Source of the DNA: an uncultured bacterium
GTDB taxonomy: Bacteria; UBP6; UBA1177; JAKLFG01
Reading direction: 5' to 3'
NCBI GenBank assembly: GCA_938048925.1
Contig: CALITV010000218.1
Coordinates: forward strand, 1-6,272
DNA: 6,272 nucleotides
Position numbers and translations under genes: made by a program. Below are positions 1-6,272 of the stretch, in pieces (positions within the stretch are counted from its first letter, which is position 1; each line of letters begins with the position of its first letter). Under the pieces are notes generated by a model. It did not search any database. It saw nothing but the letters and a program-made list of their open reading frames with translations, and was not told the origin of the DNA.

Positions 1-1
1 G

Positions 2-721
2 GGACACGCCTGTTCGGGGCGCGGGATAGCGCCGTTCTTCAAAAATGTTCCTTCGGGGGCGACCCATCTCTGTATCCTTGCGCCGAGTCATTACACGATC
101 GTGCCATCGGGGGTGTTGGGATATGCTTCGTTCACCGAATACGAAACTCCACTCGGTATGGTGACCGCTTTTTCGAAGCCTTTCGAAGGAAAACCTATCT
201 TTGTCCCGATGGACAAGGCGATCGCGGCGGAGCACAGCGCCGAGATGTTTCTGCCGTTCGTCAAGCGTTTTTTGCCGCAGGTGGTCGCGACGATTTTGCT
301 CGTGCCGCGGATAGGGAGCGAAAAAGAAATCGTGCGGTATGCCGAGGCGATCGAAACGGCGGTGGGCGACTTTGATCCCAAACGGGTGCTCTTCATCGCG
401 TCGAGCGATTTTACCCATTATGGCGAGCGATTCGATTTTACTCCGTTTGGGACGCGCGATATCGAAGGCGTCCTGGCGAAGACAGCGATGCTCGATCACA
501 AATATGCCGAACTTCTCGCTCGCCATGAGCGGGAACGGGTTCTGATCGAACGGGAGAGGGATCACCCGAGCATCTGTGGTCTCGATCCGGCGCTCGTGCT
601 CTCGGCGTTCATGGAGCGACGGGGGCTCCGCGGCGATTTGGTGAGTTACTACACCTCGTGCGCGGTGCTCGGCCCGAGCACTGATTTTGTGTGTTATGCG
701 ACGATACTCTACCATGAGTAA
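2..721 (+). CDS. amrB: MEMO1-family protein (AmmeMemoRadiSam system protein B), 5'-truncated by window edge
   Basis: This is the C-terminal 239 residues of a MEMO-like protein, a fold related to class III extradiol (LigB-type) dioxygenases; its biochemical role in bacteria is not settled. The reading frame is open from base 2. A GTG at 101 is not the real start, because family similarity continues upstream of it. The first codons read GHACSG and align with GYTYCG of the human PHAGY motif, so the first metal-ligand His should lie two codons before the window. Next come ILAPSHY (bases 74-94; His at 89-91, equivalent to human His81), ETPLG, EHSAEMFLPF, and SSDFTHYGERF (bases 401-433; the Asp equivalent to the human SSDFCHWG Asp). 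The C-terminus has ICGLDP and SYYTSC, whose Cys lies in the stretch holding human Cys244. The stop TAA is at 719-721, 11 bases before the AMMECR1 start, so the two genes are probably co-transcribed. Identification by motif is strong; function is uncertain. Confidence 0.93.
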   Translation, partial: GHACSGRGIAPFFKNVPSGATHLCILAPSHYTIVPSGVLGYASFTEYETPLGMVTAFSKPFEGKPIFVPMDKAIAAEHSAEMFLPFVKRFLPQVVATILLVPRIGSEKEIVRYAEAIETAVGDFDPKRVLFIASSDFTHYGERFDFTPFGTRDIEGVLAKTAMLDHKYAELLARHERERVLIERERDHPSICGLDPALVLSAFMERRGLRGDLVSYYTSCAVLGPSTDFVCYATILYHE

Positions 722-722
722 T

Positions 723-727
723 GGAGG
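723..727 (+). promoter_or_regulatory. Ribosome binding site deciding the AMMECR1 start
   Basis: GGAGG lies five bases upstream of the ATG at 733 and inside the codons that would follow the alternative ATG at 721. It favours 733 as the true start and suggests re-initiation by ribosomes finishing the MEMO gene. Confidence 0.7.
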
Positions 728-732
728 AAGCG

Positions 733-1302
733 ATGGTATTCAGCCAAGAACAGCGCCGCCTTTTGCTCAAGATAGCGCGCGAGCGGATCGAAGAGAAACT
801 GCTCGGCACCCCGTCAACGACCTTCGAGCAGGCAAAACGGGATCCGGCGTTTGCCGAGAAGCGCGGGGTGTTCGTAACGCTCAAGAAGGAGGGCGACTTG
901 CGCGGATGTATCGGCACGGTAGCCGCCGAACGGCCGCTCGGCGAGGCGGTGAGAGTGATGGCGATCCAATCTGCCTTTTTCGATCCCCGTTTTCCGCCGC
1001 TGGCGGAGCACGAGTTGCCCCTCATTACCATCGAGATTTCGGTGCTGACGCCGCCAGCACCGGTGAACGGATGGCAGGAGATCGTCATCGGACGCGATGG
1101 GATCATTCTCTCGTTCCGCAGGCGGCAGGCGCTCTTTTTGCCGCAGGTGGCGCCGGAGCAAGGATGGGATCTCGAAACGACCCTTTCCTATCTTTCCCAA
1201 AAGGCAGGCTTGCTGCGGGACGCTTGGCGCGATCCCGGTTGCCGGTTCCAGACATTTCAAGCCGAGGTCTTCGGGGAAGAGGATGTTGCTCGAACCCGGT
1301 GA
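733..1302 (+). CDS. amrA: AMMECR1-domain protein (AmmeMemoRadiSam system protein A)
   Basis: This is a complete 189-residue AMMECR1-family protein and lies directly after the MEMO gene. AMMECR1, MEMO and a radical SAM enzyme form a conserved trio in many bacteria and archaea; a shared modification or metal-related task is inferred for them but not proven. Visible landmarks are the hallmark LRGCIG (residues 56-61), FDPRFPPL (83-90), the beta segment ITIEISVLTPP (98-108), IGRDGI (119-124), LFLPQVAPEQGWD (134-146), QKAGLLRDAW (156-165) and the C-terminal FQAEVF (175-180). An in-frame ATG at 721 overlaps the MEMO stop (TAATG). I prefer the ATG at 733, because GGAGG at 723-727 sits five bases before it and the 721 start has no such site. 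There is no signal peptide or membrane segment, so it should be cytosolic. The length is close to that usual for single-domain members. Confidence 0.95.
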   Translation: MVFSQEQRRLLLKIARERIEEKLLGTPSTTFEQAKRDPAFAEKRGVFVTLKKEGDLRGCIGTVAAERPLGEAVRVMAIQSAFFDPRFPPLAEHELPLITIEISVLTPPAPVNGWQEIVIGRDGIILSFRRRQALFLPQVAPEQGWDLETTLSYLSQKAGLLRDAWRDPGCRFQTFQAEVFGEEDVARTR

Positions 1303-1329
1303 GGATCTTCTTCCTCGGGGCGTGTCTCC

Positions 1330-1359
1330 TTGACAGAGCCGCCACCGAACCGGTATGAT
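1330..1359 (+). promoter_or_regulatory. Near-consensus sigma70-type promoter for the cyclase-like gene
   Basis: The -35 box is TTGACA (1330-1335, six of six) and the -10 box is TATGAT (1354-1359, five of six), separated by 18 bases. It lies in the 82-base gap between the AMMECR1 stop and the cyclase start. Transcription would begin near 1366, giving a leader of about 20 bases that contains the GAGGGA ribosome site. The cyclase-like gene therefore probably has its own promoter and is not simply the last gene of the AMMECR1 unit. I see no convincing operator or terminator here. Confidence 0.75.
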
Positions 1360-1384
1360 ACACCGTTTTCGAACGAGGGAACCT

Positions 1385-2437
1385 ATGACGCAGAAAGAAA
1401 CCTTCGCGACGGTGATGTTGCTCGACATCATGAACTCGTCGGAATATGCCAATGTGCTCTCGGTGCGTGACTACTATGAGACTTTTCTCTGGGAATACAA
1501 CGAGACGGTCCGTCGTGCGGCGCGCCTTTACTTCAGCCGCTATCCCGGCGGCGTCTATCACGAACGCAATCACTCGGTCGAGGTGGTCGGGGACGAGGGG
1601 CGCGTTTTTCTTTTTTCCGACAATCCGGGACGCGATGTGCAAGCGGCGCTCGATTTGGCGGTGCTCATTAAGATCGCATGGATCAGTGGTTCCTTCAACC
1701 GGACGCGTATCCGGCAGAACAAGGCGCCCGAGGATCTCGGCGTCGGCATCAATTCGGGGTACCTCTATGTGAAGGACGATGGAAAACTCGAGGGGTTCGG
1801 CATCAACCTCACCAAACGGATAGAGACCCATTCGCGTTTCGGATCGGTAAGCAAGATCATGCTTCACAAGACCTCGCGGGTCACCCTCGACCGTTTCGTT
1901 ACCGACAGCCGTATTGCGATGAGACTGCCGGTGAACGGCCGCGAGATATGCCTGCCGCAACACTATTTCTTCCGCTTTACCGGCAATGTGGAACTCAAGG
2001 GGATCGCCCAACCGGTGCCCCTCTACGAACTCCAGTATATCAACTGGGGGACGCGCCCCTTTTTCATGGAGGGCGATTTTCTCAAGGAACTGACCGGTTG
2101 TTCAATGGACGATCTGGCGGCTATCCTCGAAACGGCGCTGTCGTTGTCGGTGCTCGATGCGACGATAAACAACATTTTGCTTTTCTTCGCTGTTCTCAAC
2201 GGCCAGTGGGAAAAGGCGGCGCTCGTGGCGAAGACGCTCTACGAAGAGATGGACACCATCATGGAGATTCCGCTCGTGGCGGCGGCGGCGAACATCAATC
2301 TGGCGCAATTCGCCGATCCCGAAACGATGCACCGATGCCTGTTGTATGGGCGGCGGTGGCTCGAGATTGCCCGTGCCATCCGGCCGCATGCCGAACAGAT
2401 AGACGATCTCGAGGCGGTACTCGAAAAGGTTCGCTGA
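1385..2437 (+). CDS. Class III adenylate/guanylate cyclase-like protein with helical C-terminal region
   Basis: This 350-residue soluble protein starts with a class III nucleotidyl cyclase homology domain (about residues 5-220). Both metal-binding Asp positions are present: D14 in LLDIMNSS and D70 in VVGDEG. Transition-state Asn and Arg are present as N141 and R145 in GINLTKRIE, and the domain ends with the usual ELKGIAQPVPLYEL (203-216). The positions that select the base appear to be E66 and K134 rather than the Lys/Asp of adenylate cyclases, so the substrate, and activity itself, cannot be assigned. The D14-D70 spacing is also longer than usual. Residues 227-350 are mostly helical, with a TPR-like stretch (ILLFFAVLNGQWEKAALVAK, 264-283). 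No membrane segment is evident. An in-frame ATG at 1355 lies inside the promoter -10 box; ATG 1385 has GAGGGA at 1375-1380, so I chose it. The product could make cAMP or cGMP, or be a degenerate sensor. Confidence 0.85.
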   Translation: MTQKETFATVMLLDIMNSSEYANVLSVRDYYETFLWEYNETVRRAARLYFSRYPGGVYHERNHSVEVVGDEGRVFLFSDNPGRDVQAALDLAVLIKIAWISGSFNRTRIRQNKAPEDLGVGINSGYLYVKDDGKLEGFGINLTKRIETHSRFGSVSKIMLHKTSRVTLDRFVTDSRIAMRLPVNGREICLPQHYFFRFTGNVELKGIAQPVPLYELQYINWGTRPFFMEGDFLKELTGCSMDDLAAILETALSLSVLDATINNILLFFAVLNGQWEKAALVAKTLYEEMDTIMEIPLVAAAANINLAQFADPETMHRCLLYGRRWLEIARAIRPHAEQIDDLEAVLEKVR

Positions 2438-2577
2438 ACAAACAACGCTCGAGGGTACTAGAAGGATAACGCAGAATCAGATTCGCTACATCTCGGGTGT
2501 TGGTTCTTTTTCTGGGCGTTATTTTCTGCTGCGGTGCCTACCCGATCGAACAGATAGTCACCCGGTAGTCTTGTGCA
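2438..2577. other. Convergent intergenic region
   Basis: This 140-base stretch separates the convergent cyclase-like and aminotransferase genes. Apart from the lipoprotein-like mini-frame I see only a weak inverted repeat (CTACC with GGTAG, 21-base loop, near 2538-2568). I cannot name a bidirectional terminator with a clear stem and T-run. Confidence 0.5.
2476..2568 (+). CDS. Possible 30-codon lipoprotein-like mini-ORF with non-standard start (ATC) or broken start
   Basis: From base 2476 the frame reads like a short lipoprotein or toxin-like peptide: a basic N-terminus (RFATSR), a hydrophobic core (VLVLFLGVIF), then a lipobox-like CCGA, and a short tail ending at TAG 2566-2568. AGAAGGA at 2460-2466 is a good ribosome site, nine bases before the ATC at 2476-2478. 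There is no ATG in frame. GTG 2497 or TTG 2500 could start it, but they would remove the basic N-region and have no ribosome site. An in-frame TAA at 2467-2469 excludes a longer form. It may be a gene using a rare start, a pseudogene whose ATG was lost, a sequencing error, or chance. I recognise no family. Confidence 0.3.
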   Translation: MRFATSRVLVLFLGVIFCCGAYPIEQIVTR

Positions 2578-3774
2578 CTATTTCCGCTCCTGATACGCAG
2601 CGAGGGCAAGCCGGAGTATCTCCATCGCCCGTTTGGTTTTCTCGACATTGAGGACAAACGCGATGCGCGCCTCGTTGCGACCGAGACCGGGCGTGGCGTA
2701 GAATCCCTCGGCGGGGGCGAGCATGACCGTTTCGTTGTTGACATGGAACTCGGTCAGCATCCAAATGACGAAGTCTTCGGCGTCGGGGACGGGGAGCCGC
2801 ACGATGATATAAAATGCCCCTTTGGGCACCTTGTATTCGACGCCCGGTATTTTTGCGAGCCCTTCGAGGACAGTGTCACGCCGTCGCTTATATTCGCCGA
2901 CCATTTCGTCGAAATACTCTTTGCCGAGATCGGCGGTGGGAACGGCCATGAGTTGTTCGATCGTCGGCGGACAGAGCCGCGCCTGACCGAAACAGAGCGC
3001 CGCCTGCATAACCGCCTTGTTGCGACTGATGAAGGCGCCGATGCGGGCGCCGCAGGCCGAAAAGCGCTTCGAGATGCTGTCCATCACCACGACATGATCG
3101 TCAATGTCGCGGAACTCGAGGAGCGAGGTATGCTTCTCGCCGCTGAAGATGAACTCGCGATAGACCTCGTCGCCGAAGAGGAAGAGGTTGTGCTTTTTGG
3201 CGAGATAGGCAAGTTTGCGCAGTTCATCCTCGCCGTAGAGTTTGCCGGTCGGGTTGTTCGGGTTGCAGATCATGAACGCCTTGGTCTTCGGGGTGATGAG
3301 CCGTTCGATGATCGAGATGTCGGGCAGTTCCCAATCGTCTTCGAGCCGCGTGGTGATGGGGCGGAGCACTACCGACGCCTGAGTTGCAAAGCCGTTGTAG
3401 TTGGTGTAGAAAGGCTCAGGAACGAGAATCTCGTCGCCCGGATCGCAGCAGACGGTCATCCCCATGATGATCGCCTCGCTCCCGCCGCTCGTGACGATGA
3501 TGTTCTCTCGCGCCAGTTCAATGCCATACCGCCGATAGTAGCGGATGAGCGCATCTTGATACTCGGGAAGTCCTTGCGAAGGGCCGTAGGCAATCACCGT
3601 CGTCGAGAGTTGTTTCACGATGTCGCGCATGACGGCCGGCGTTTCGATATCGGGCTGACCGATGTTCAGGTGATAGATGGTTTTTCCCGCGGCTGTCGCC
3701 TTGTCGGCGTAGGGTTTCAACTTGCGGATCGGAGAGGGGGGCATCGCGGCTCCCCGTTTCGATGCGGTTATCAT
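2578..3774 (-). CDS. PLP-dependent class I/II aminotransferase (aspartate aminotransferase-like)
   Basis: This is a complete 398-residue fold-type I aminotransferase, of normal family length. The pyridoxal phosphate Schiff-base lysine is K236 in SISKRFSACGARIG. Other conserved parts are NIGQPDIETP (37-46), AYGPSQGLPEY (62-72), VTSGGSEAI for the phosphate-binding turn (94-102), CNPNNPTG with N174 (170-177), FGDEVYREF with D202 and Y205 (200-208), and R370 in EARIAF, the usual substrate carboxylate arginine. It probably moves amino groups between an amino acid and 2-oxoglutarate or a related keto acid in the cytosol; the exact substrate cannot be read from sequence. The ATG at 3772-3774 has AGGGAG (3780-3785 on the complement) five bases upstream, and similarity to the family starts just after it. 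The frame stays open upstream, but only antisense to other genes. It is convergent with the cyclase-like gene and divergent from the TPR gene. Confidence 0.95.
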   Translation of the reverse strand: MITASKRGAAMPPSPIRKLKPYADKATAAGKTIYHLNIGQPDIETPAVMRDIVKQLSTTVIAYGPSQGLPEYQDALIRYYRRYGIELARENIIVTSGGSEAIIMGMTVCCDPGDEILVPEPFYTNYNGFATQASVVLRPITTRLEDDWELPDISIIERLITPKTKAFMICNPNNPTGKLYGEDELRKLAYLAKKHNLFLFGDEVYREFIFSGEKHTSLLEFRDIDDHVVVMDSISKRFSACGARIGAFISRNKAVMQAALCFGQARLCPPTIEQLMAVPTADLGKEYFDEMVGEYKRRRDTVLEGLAKIPGVEYKVPKGAFYIIVRLPVPDAEDFVIWMLTEFHVNNETVMLAPAEGFYATPGLGRNEARIAFVLNVEKTKRAMEILRLALAAYQERK

Positions 3775-3814
3775 GACTGCTCCCTTCGGTAGATGATAAA
3801 CAAAATACGAGGAA

Positions 3815-3843
3815 GTAGTAGCCTTCTGTACTTGAAAAGGCAA
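3815..3843 (-). promoter_or_regulatory. Tentative promoter for the aminotransferase gene
   Basis: On the minus strand TTGCCT (complement of 3838-3843) and TACTAC (complement of 3815-3820) are 17 bases apart. Both hexamers are poor matches to consensus, but the position upstream of the aminotransferase fits. This is a weak prediction. Confidence 0.25.
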
Positions 3844-3886
3844 GAAAACGGTGCCGATCGTTCTGGCCGAATGCCCTAAAATTTCT

Positions 3887-3914
3887 TTGCAAATACCGGA
3901 GACCAATGTACTAT
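3887..3914 (+). promoter_or_regulatory. Tentative promoter for the TPR-protein / GH57 unit
   Basis: TTGCAA (3887-3892) and TACTAT (3909-3914) are 16 bases apart in an AT-rich patch that also contains TATATAG. Each hexamer matches four of six consensus bases. Transcription would begin roughly 15-20 bases before the ATG at 3940. That start lacks a strong ribosome site; GGGCAG is the only candidate. Confidence 0.4.
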
Positions 3915-3939
3915 ATAGTTCCCTACCGGGCAGAAAAAT

Positions 3940-4842
3940 ATGCGGGAAGCGTACGATCACAAAGACCCGTCGTCGTTGCAGACGAGCGATATCAGGGAGT
4001 TGCGAAAACTCGTCGTCCAGTCGCTCAACACGATAAACATGGTGGATGCCGGCCTGCGGCAGGTGGCGGCGAAGGTGAGCCAAAAGGACAGGTCGGATCT
4101 CAACAAGTCTTTCTTCCTGCTCGTTCTGCTCACCGTCGTTATCGTTCTTGCTTTCTTCTTTTATTTCCGCTCCGAGGTGCGTCATGTGTCGGAGAATCTG
4201 GCAACTTCCCGCAAACAGAACGAAAATCTCCAAAAAGAGATCCGGGAACTGAAGGATCGTATCGTCGCGGCGGAGAACACCGATGTGAAGGCGTTCAACC
4301 TCTACCTCGCCTTCAAGGAAGGTGACCCCGATCAGGCGATAAAGATGTACAGCGAATTCAACCTCTCGGCCCTTTCGCGACTTGAACGCTATGTGATCGA
4401 AACCGAGGTTAACTTGATCCGCCAGAAAGCGGCGCTCAAGAAATATGAGGAGGGGATGACGCTCTTCGACCGCAAGAGTTATCGCGCCGCCGTCGAGCGT
4501 TTCGAGGAGAGCCTCAAGATATCGGGCGTCGGCAAGCACGTCCCCTCGCTCTTCTATTATCTTTCCCTTGCACACTACCGGAGCGGCGAGGTAGAAAAAG
4601 CGGCCATTGCCTTCGAACGATTTCTCTTCGTCAACACCGAGAAGGGGCTTATGAAGGACAAGGCGGAACTCTTTCTTGGTGTTTGTTATGAGCGTATGAA
4701 GCAGTACGACCGGGCGATCAACTTCTATCGGCAGGTTCTGCAGAACAACAAGTACTCGCGTTACGCTCCCACTATCCGCGATCGTCTCCGGGCGCTCCAG
4801 AAAAAGATCGAGAAGCAAGATGCCATGCGGCAAGCAGGCTGA
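3940..4842 (+). CDS. Single-pass membrane protein with coiled coil and TPR-like repeats
   Basis: This is a 300-residue protein of unrecognised specific function. Residues 1-56 are polar and probably cytoplasmic. A strongly hydrophobic segment at about 57-76 (SFFLLVLLTVVIVLAFFFYF) is a signal anchor, followed by positively charged residues and a probable coiled coil (about 78-113, rich in E, K, N and L). The rest is helical with TPR-like units at about 164-195 (FDRKSYRAAVERFEESLKI), 204-232 (LAHYRSGEVEKAAIAFERFL) and 241-270 (LGVCYERMKQYDRAINFYRQVL). TPR domains usually bind other proteins. The layout recalls envelope TPR proteins of the CpoB/YbgF sort but has no cleavable signal peptide; orientation is uncertain. 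The upstream ribosome site is weak. It is followed after 15 bases by the GH57 gene, so they probably share a transcript, and it may tether or scaffold partners at the membrane. Confidence 0.85.
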   Translation: MREAYDHKDPSSLQTSDIRELRKLVVQSLNTINMVDAGLRQVAAKVSQKDRSDLNKSFFLLVLLTVVIVLAFFFYFRSEVRHVSENLATSRKQNENLQKEIRELKDRIVAAENTDVKAFNLYLAFKEGDPDQAIKMYSEFNLSALSRLERYVIETEVNLIRQKAALKKYEEGMTLFDRKSYRAAVERFEESLKISGVGKHVPSLFYYLSLAHYRSGEVEKAAIAFERFLFVNTEKGLMKDKAELFLGVCYERMKQYDRAINFYRQVLQNNKYSRYAPTIRDRLRALQKKIEKQDAMRQAG

Positions 4843-4846
4843 TCCC

Positions 4847-4853
4847 GGAGGAA
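4847..4853 (+). promoter_or_regulatory. Ribosome binding site supporting the GTG start of the GH57 gene
   Basis: GGAGGAA starts four bases after the TPR-gene stop (TGA 4840-4842) and its GGAGG core lies six bases before GTG 4858. It supports a GTG start and close translational linkage. Confidence 0.75.
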
Positions 4854-4857
4854 CCTC

Positions 4858-6272
4858 GTGAACGCGCGCCCGCTCACCGTTCTCTTCCTGTGGCATATGC
4901 ACCAACCGTTCTACAAGGACGGGCAAAACGGCGCCTACATTATGCCGTGGGTTCGCCTCCATGCGACGAAGGGATATTACGACCTGCCGCAAATCATGGA
5001 CCGCCGAGGAGTCAAGGGATGCATCAACATGGTCCCGTCGCTCATCGAGCAGATAGAGGACCATGTGAGAAACGCAGTGACCGACCGTTGGAAGACGCTC
5101 ACCCTCAAGCGCCCCGAGGAGATGGACGAAGAGGAAAAGGCGTTCGTCATACGCAATTTCTTCATGCTCTGCTGGGACCGCCTCGTGAAGACCTCGCCGC
5201 GCTACTGGGAGATACTCTCCAAGCGAGAGCGGTTCGTCGGCAAGATCTCATGGATCGAGATGACGAGATTCTTCACGAATGACGAGATACTCGATCTGCA
5301 GGTGCTCTTCAACCTCAAATGGTTTGGATTCATGGCGCGGGATCGCTACCCCTTCCTGAAGCACCTCGACGAGAAAGACCGTCGTTTCACCCATGAAGAA
5401 AAGATGGAGATGATGCGGATACAGGAAAAGATACTTCAGGAGATTGTTCCGCTCTACCGGCGTCTTGCGGCGGCGGGGTCTATCGAACTTTCGTTTACCC
5501 CGTTCTATCACCCGGTATTGCCGCTCATCTATGACAGCGACATCGCTCGCCGCGCCGCGCCGTCGGCACCGCTTCCCCTGCGGTTTTCGTGGCCGGAGGA
5601 TGCCCGCTGGCACCTCGCGGAAGGCAAGCGCTATGCCGAGTCGGTATGGGGATTGCCGCTCAGAGGGATGTGGCCCGCCGAAGGCGGTGTATCTCCGGAG
5701 ATTATCCCTCTAGCGGCCGAAAACGGCGTCCGGTGGCTTGCTGCCGATGAGGGGATTCTTTTCCGTTCGGTCAATTGTACCGACAAGAAGCAGGTTCTCT
5801 ACCACCCGTGGCGAAGTGCCGAAACAGCAGAGGCACCGGTAATCTTCTTTCGGGACAAGTTCCTTTCGGATCTCATTGGATTCTCGTTTGCCCGCACGGA
5901 GATCGACCGCGCAGTGGACTCCTTCATGGGGCATCTCCGAGGCATCCGTCATGCACTTCCCGACGACGGTCCGGCACCGGCGGTCACCATTGCGCTCGAC
6001 GGAGAGAACGCGTGGGAGAACTACGCCGACAACGGCGGACCGTTCCTGAACCACTTTTTCAAGACGCTCGCCGAAGCGCCCGATATCGTCACTGATACCT
6101 TTTCGGGGTTTCTGGAAAAACAGGTGCCCGCCGCTTATCCCGTGATCCCAACCCTTCACAGCGGCTCATGGATAGAAGGCGATTTCATGATTTGGATTGG
6201 CAACGACGAGGACAATGCGGCGTGGGAACATCTCCGGCGCGCCCGGGTATTCCTCGACGATTACCTCAAAAA
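4858..6272 (+). CDS. Glycoside hydrolase family 57 protein (alpha-glucan-active), 3'-truncated by window edge
   Basis: The first 471 residues of a GH57 enzyme are present; the frame is still open at the right edge. GH57 enzymes cleave or transfer alpha-glucans (alpha-amylases, 4-alpha-glucanotransferases, branching enzymes, amylopullulanases), and the exact activity is not clear here. The N-terminus carries the family mark LWHMHQPFY (11-19), followed by MPWVRLHATKGYYDLP (29-44). FTPFYHPVLPL (213-223) is another conserved block. The probable nucleophile is E275 in GMWPAEGGVSPE and the probable acid/base is D381 in IALDGENAWE, so the active site looks intact. HSGSWIEGDFMIWIG (434-448) is a further conserved-looking block. 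There is no signal peptide, which suggests a cytoplasmic enzyme working on stored glycogen or imported maltodextrin. The GTG start is chosen for its GGAGG site and because the family motif follows at once. The gene follows the TPR membrane protein by 15 bases. Confidence 0.93.
   Translation, partial: MNARPLTVLFLWHMHQPFYKDGQNGAYIMPWVRLHATKGYYDLPQIMDRRGVKGCINMVPSLIEQIEDHVRNAVTDRWKTLTLKRPEEMDEEEKAFVIRNFFMLCWDRLVKTSPRYWEILSKRERFVGKISWIEMTRFFTNDEILDLQVLFNLKWFGFMARDRYPFLKHLDEKDRRFTHEEKMEMMRIQEKILQEIVPLYRRLAAAGSIELSFTPFYHPVLPLIYDSDIARRAAPSAPLPLRFSWPEDARWHLAEGKRYAESVWGLPLRGMWPAEGGVSPEIIPLAAENGVRWLAADEGILFRSVNCTDKKQVLYHPWRSAETAEAPVIFFRDKFLSDLIGFSFARTEIDRAVDSFMGHLRGIRHALPDDGPAPAVTIALDGENAWENYADNGGPFLNHFFKTLAEAPDIVTDTFSGFLEKQVPAAYPVIPTLHSGSWIEGDFMIWIGNDEDNAAWEHLRRARVFLDDYLK

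Noticed and set aside
101..103. GTG as the start of the MEMO gene
   Set aside because: The conserved GHACSG and ILAPSHY segments lie upstream in the same frame, so the gene starts before the window.
1295..1320. Possible terminator hairpin after the AMMECR1 gene (GAGGA with TCCTC)
   Set aside because: The stem is only five base pairs, starts inside the stop codon and has no T-run after it.
1355..1357. ATG as the start of the cyclase-like gene
   Set aside because: It lies within the TATGAT -10 box and has no ribosome site; the ATG at 1385 has one.
1103..2011. 302-codon minus-strand frame across the AMMECR1 and cyclase-like genes
   Set aside because: It crosses two well-supported genes and the promoter between them and shows no family motif.
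2743..3792. 349-codon plus-strand frame opposite the aminotransferase
   Set aside because: It is the shadow of a clearly conserved aminotransferase; its translation is low-complexity (rich in D, E, R, G) with no domain I recognise.
3775..5064. Minus-strand frame open for about 1.3 kb upstream of the aminotransferase start, apparently giving an 828-residue fusion protein
   Set aside because: The extension is antisense to the TPR and GH57 genes and has no recognisable domain. The aminotransferase has a good ribosome site at its own ATG and normal family length.

Overview
The window is bacterial, densely coded and moderately GC-rich. It has sigma70-type promoter hexamers and Shine-Dalgarno sites, and it encodes a membrane-anchored TPR protein that suits a diderm cell. 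The aminotransferase carries an active-site variant (SISKRFSACGARIG) that I associate with spirochaetes and Bacteroidetes. A spirochaete-like organism is therefore my best guess, but no marker gene fixes the taxonomy.

Layout: (1) 2-1302, plus strand: the 3' part of a MEMO1-family gene (AmmeMemoRadiSam protein B), then the complete AMMECR1-family gene (protein A), 11 bases apart. The radical SAM partner of this widespread but poorly understood trio is not in the window. (2) 1330-2437, plus: a near-consensus promoter, then a soluble class III nucleotidyl-cyclase-like protein with a helical C-terminal half. (3) 2438-2577: a short convergent intergenic stretch that holds a possible 30-codon lipoprotein-like reading frame without a standard start codon. 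(4) 2578-3774, minus: a complete class I/II PLP aminotransferase. (5) 3775-3939: a divergent promoter region. (6) 3940-6272, plus: a single-pass membrane protein with coiled coil and TPR-like repeats, then a GH57 alpha-glucan-active enzyme that runs off the right edge. These two probably form an operon.

The genes form at least three transcription units and look like ordinary chromosomal sequence. I see no mobile element, CRISPR array, RNA gene or defence system. The points most worth a second look are the charge-reversed substrate-specifying pair (Glu/Lys in place of Lys/Asp) in the cyclase-like protein, the cryptic lipoprotein-like mini-frame after it, and the close similarity of the MEMO protein to the human type.
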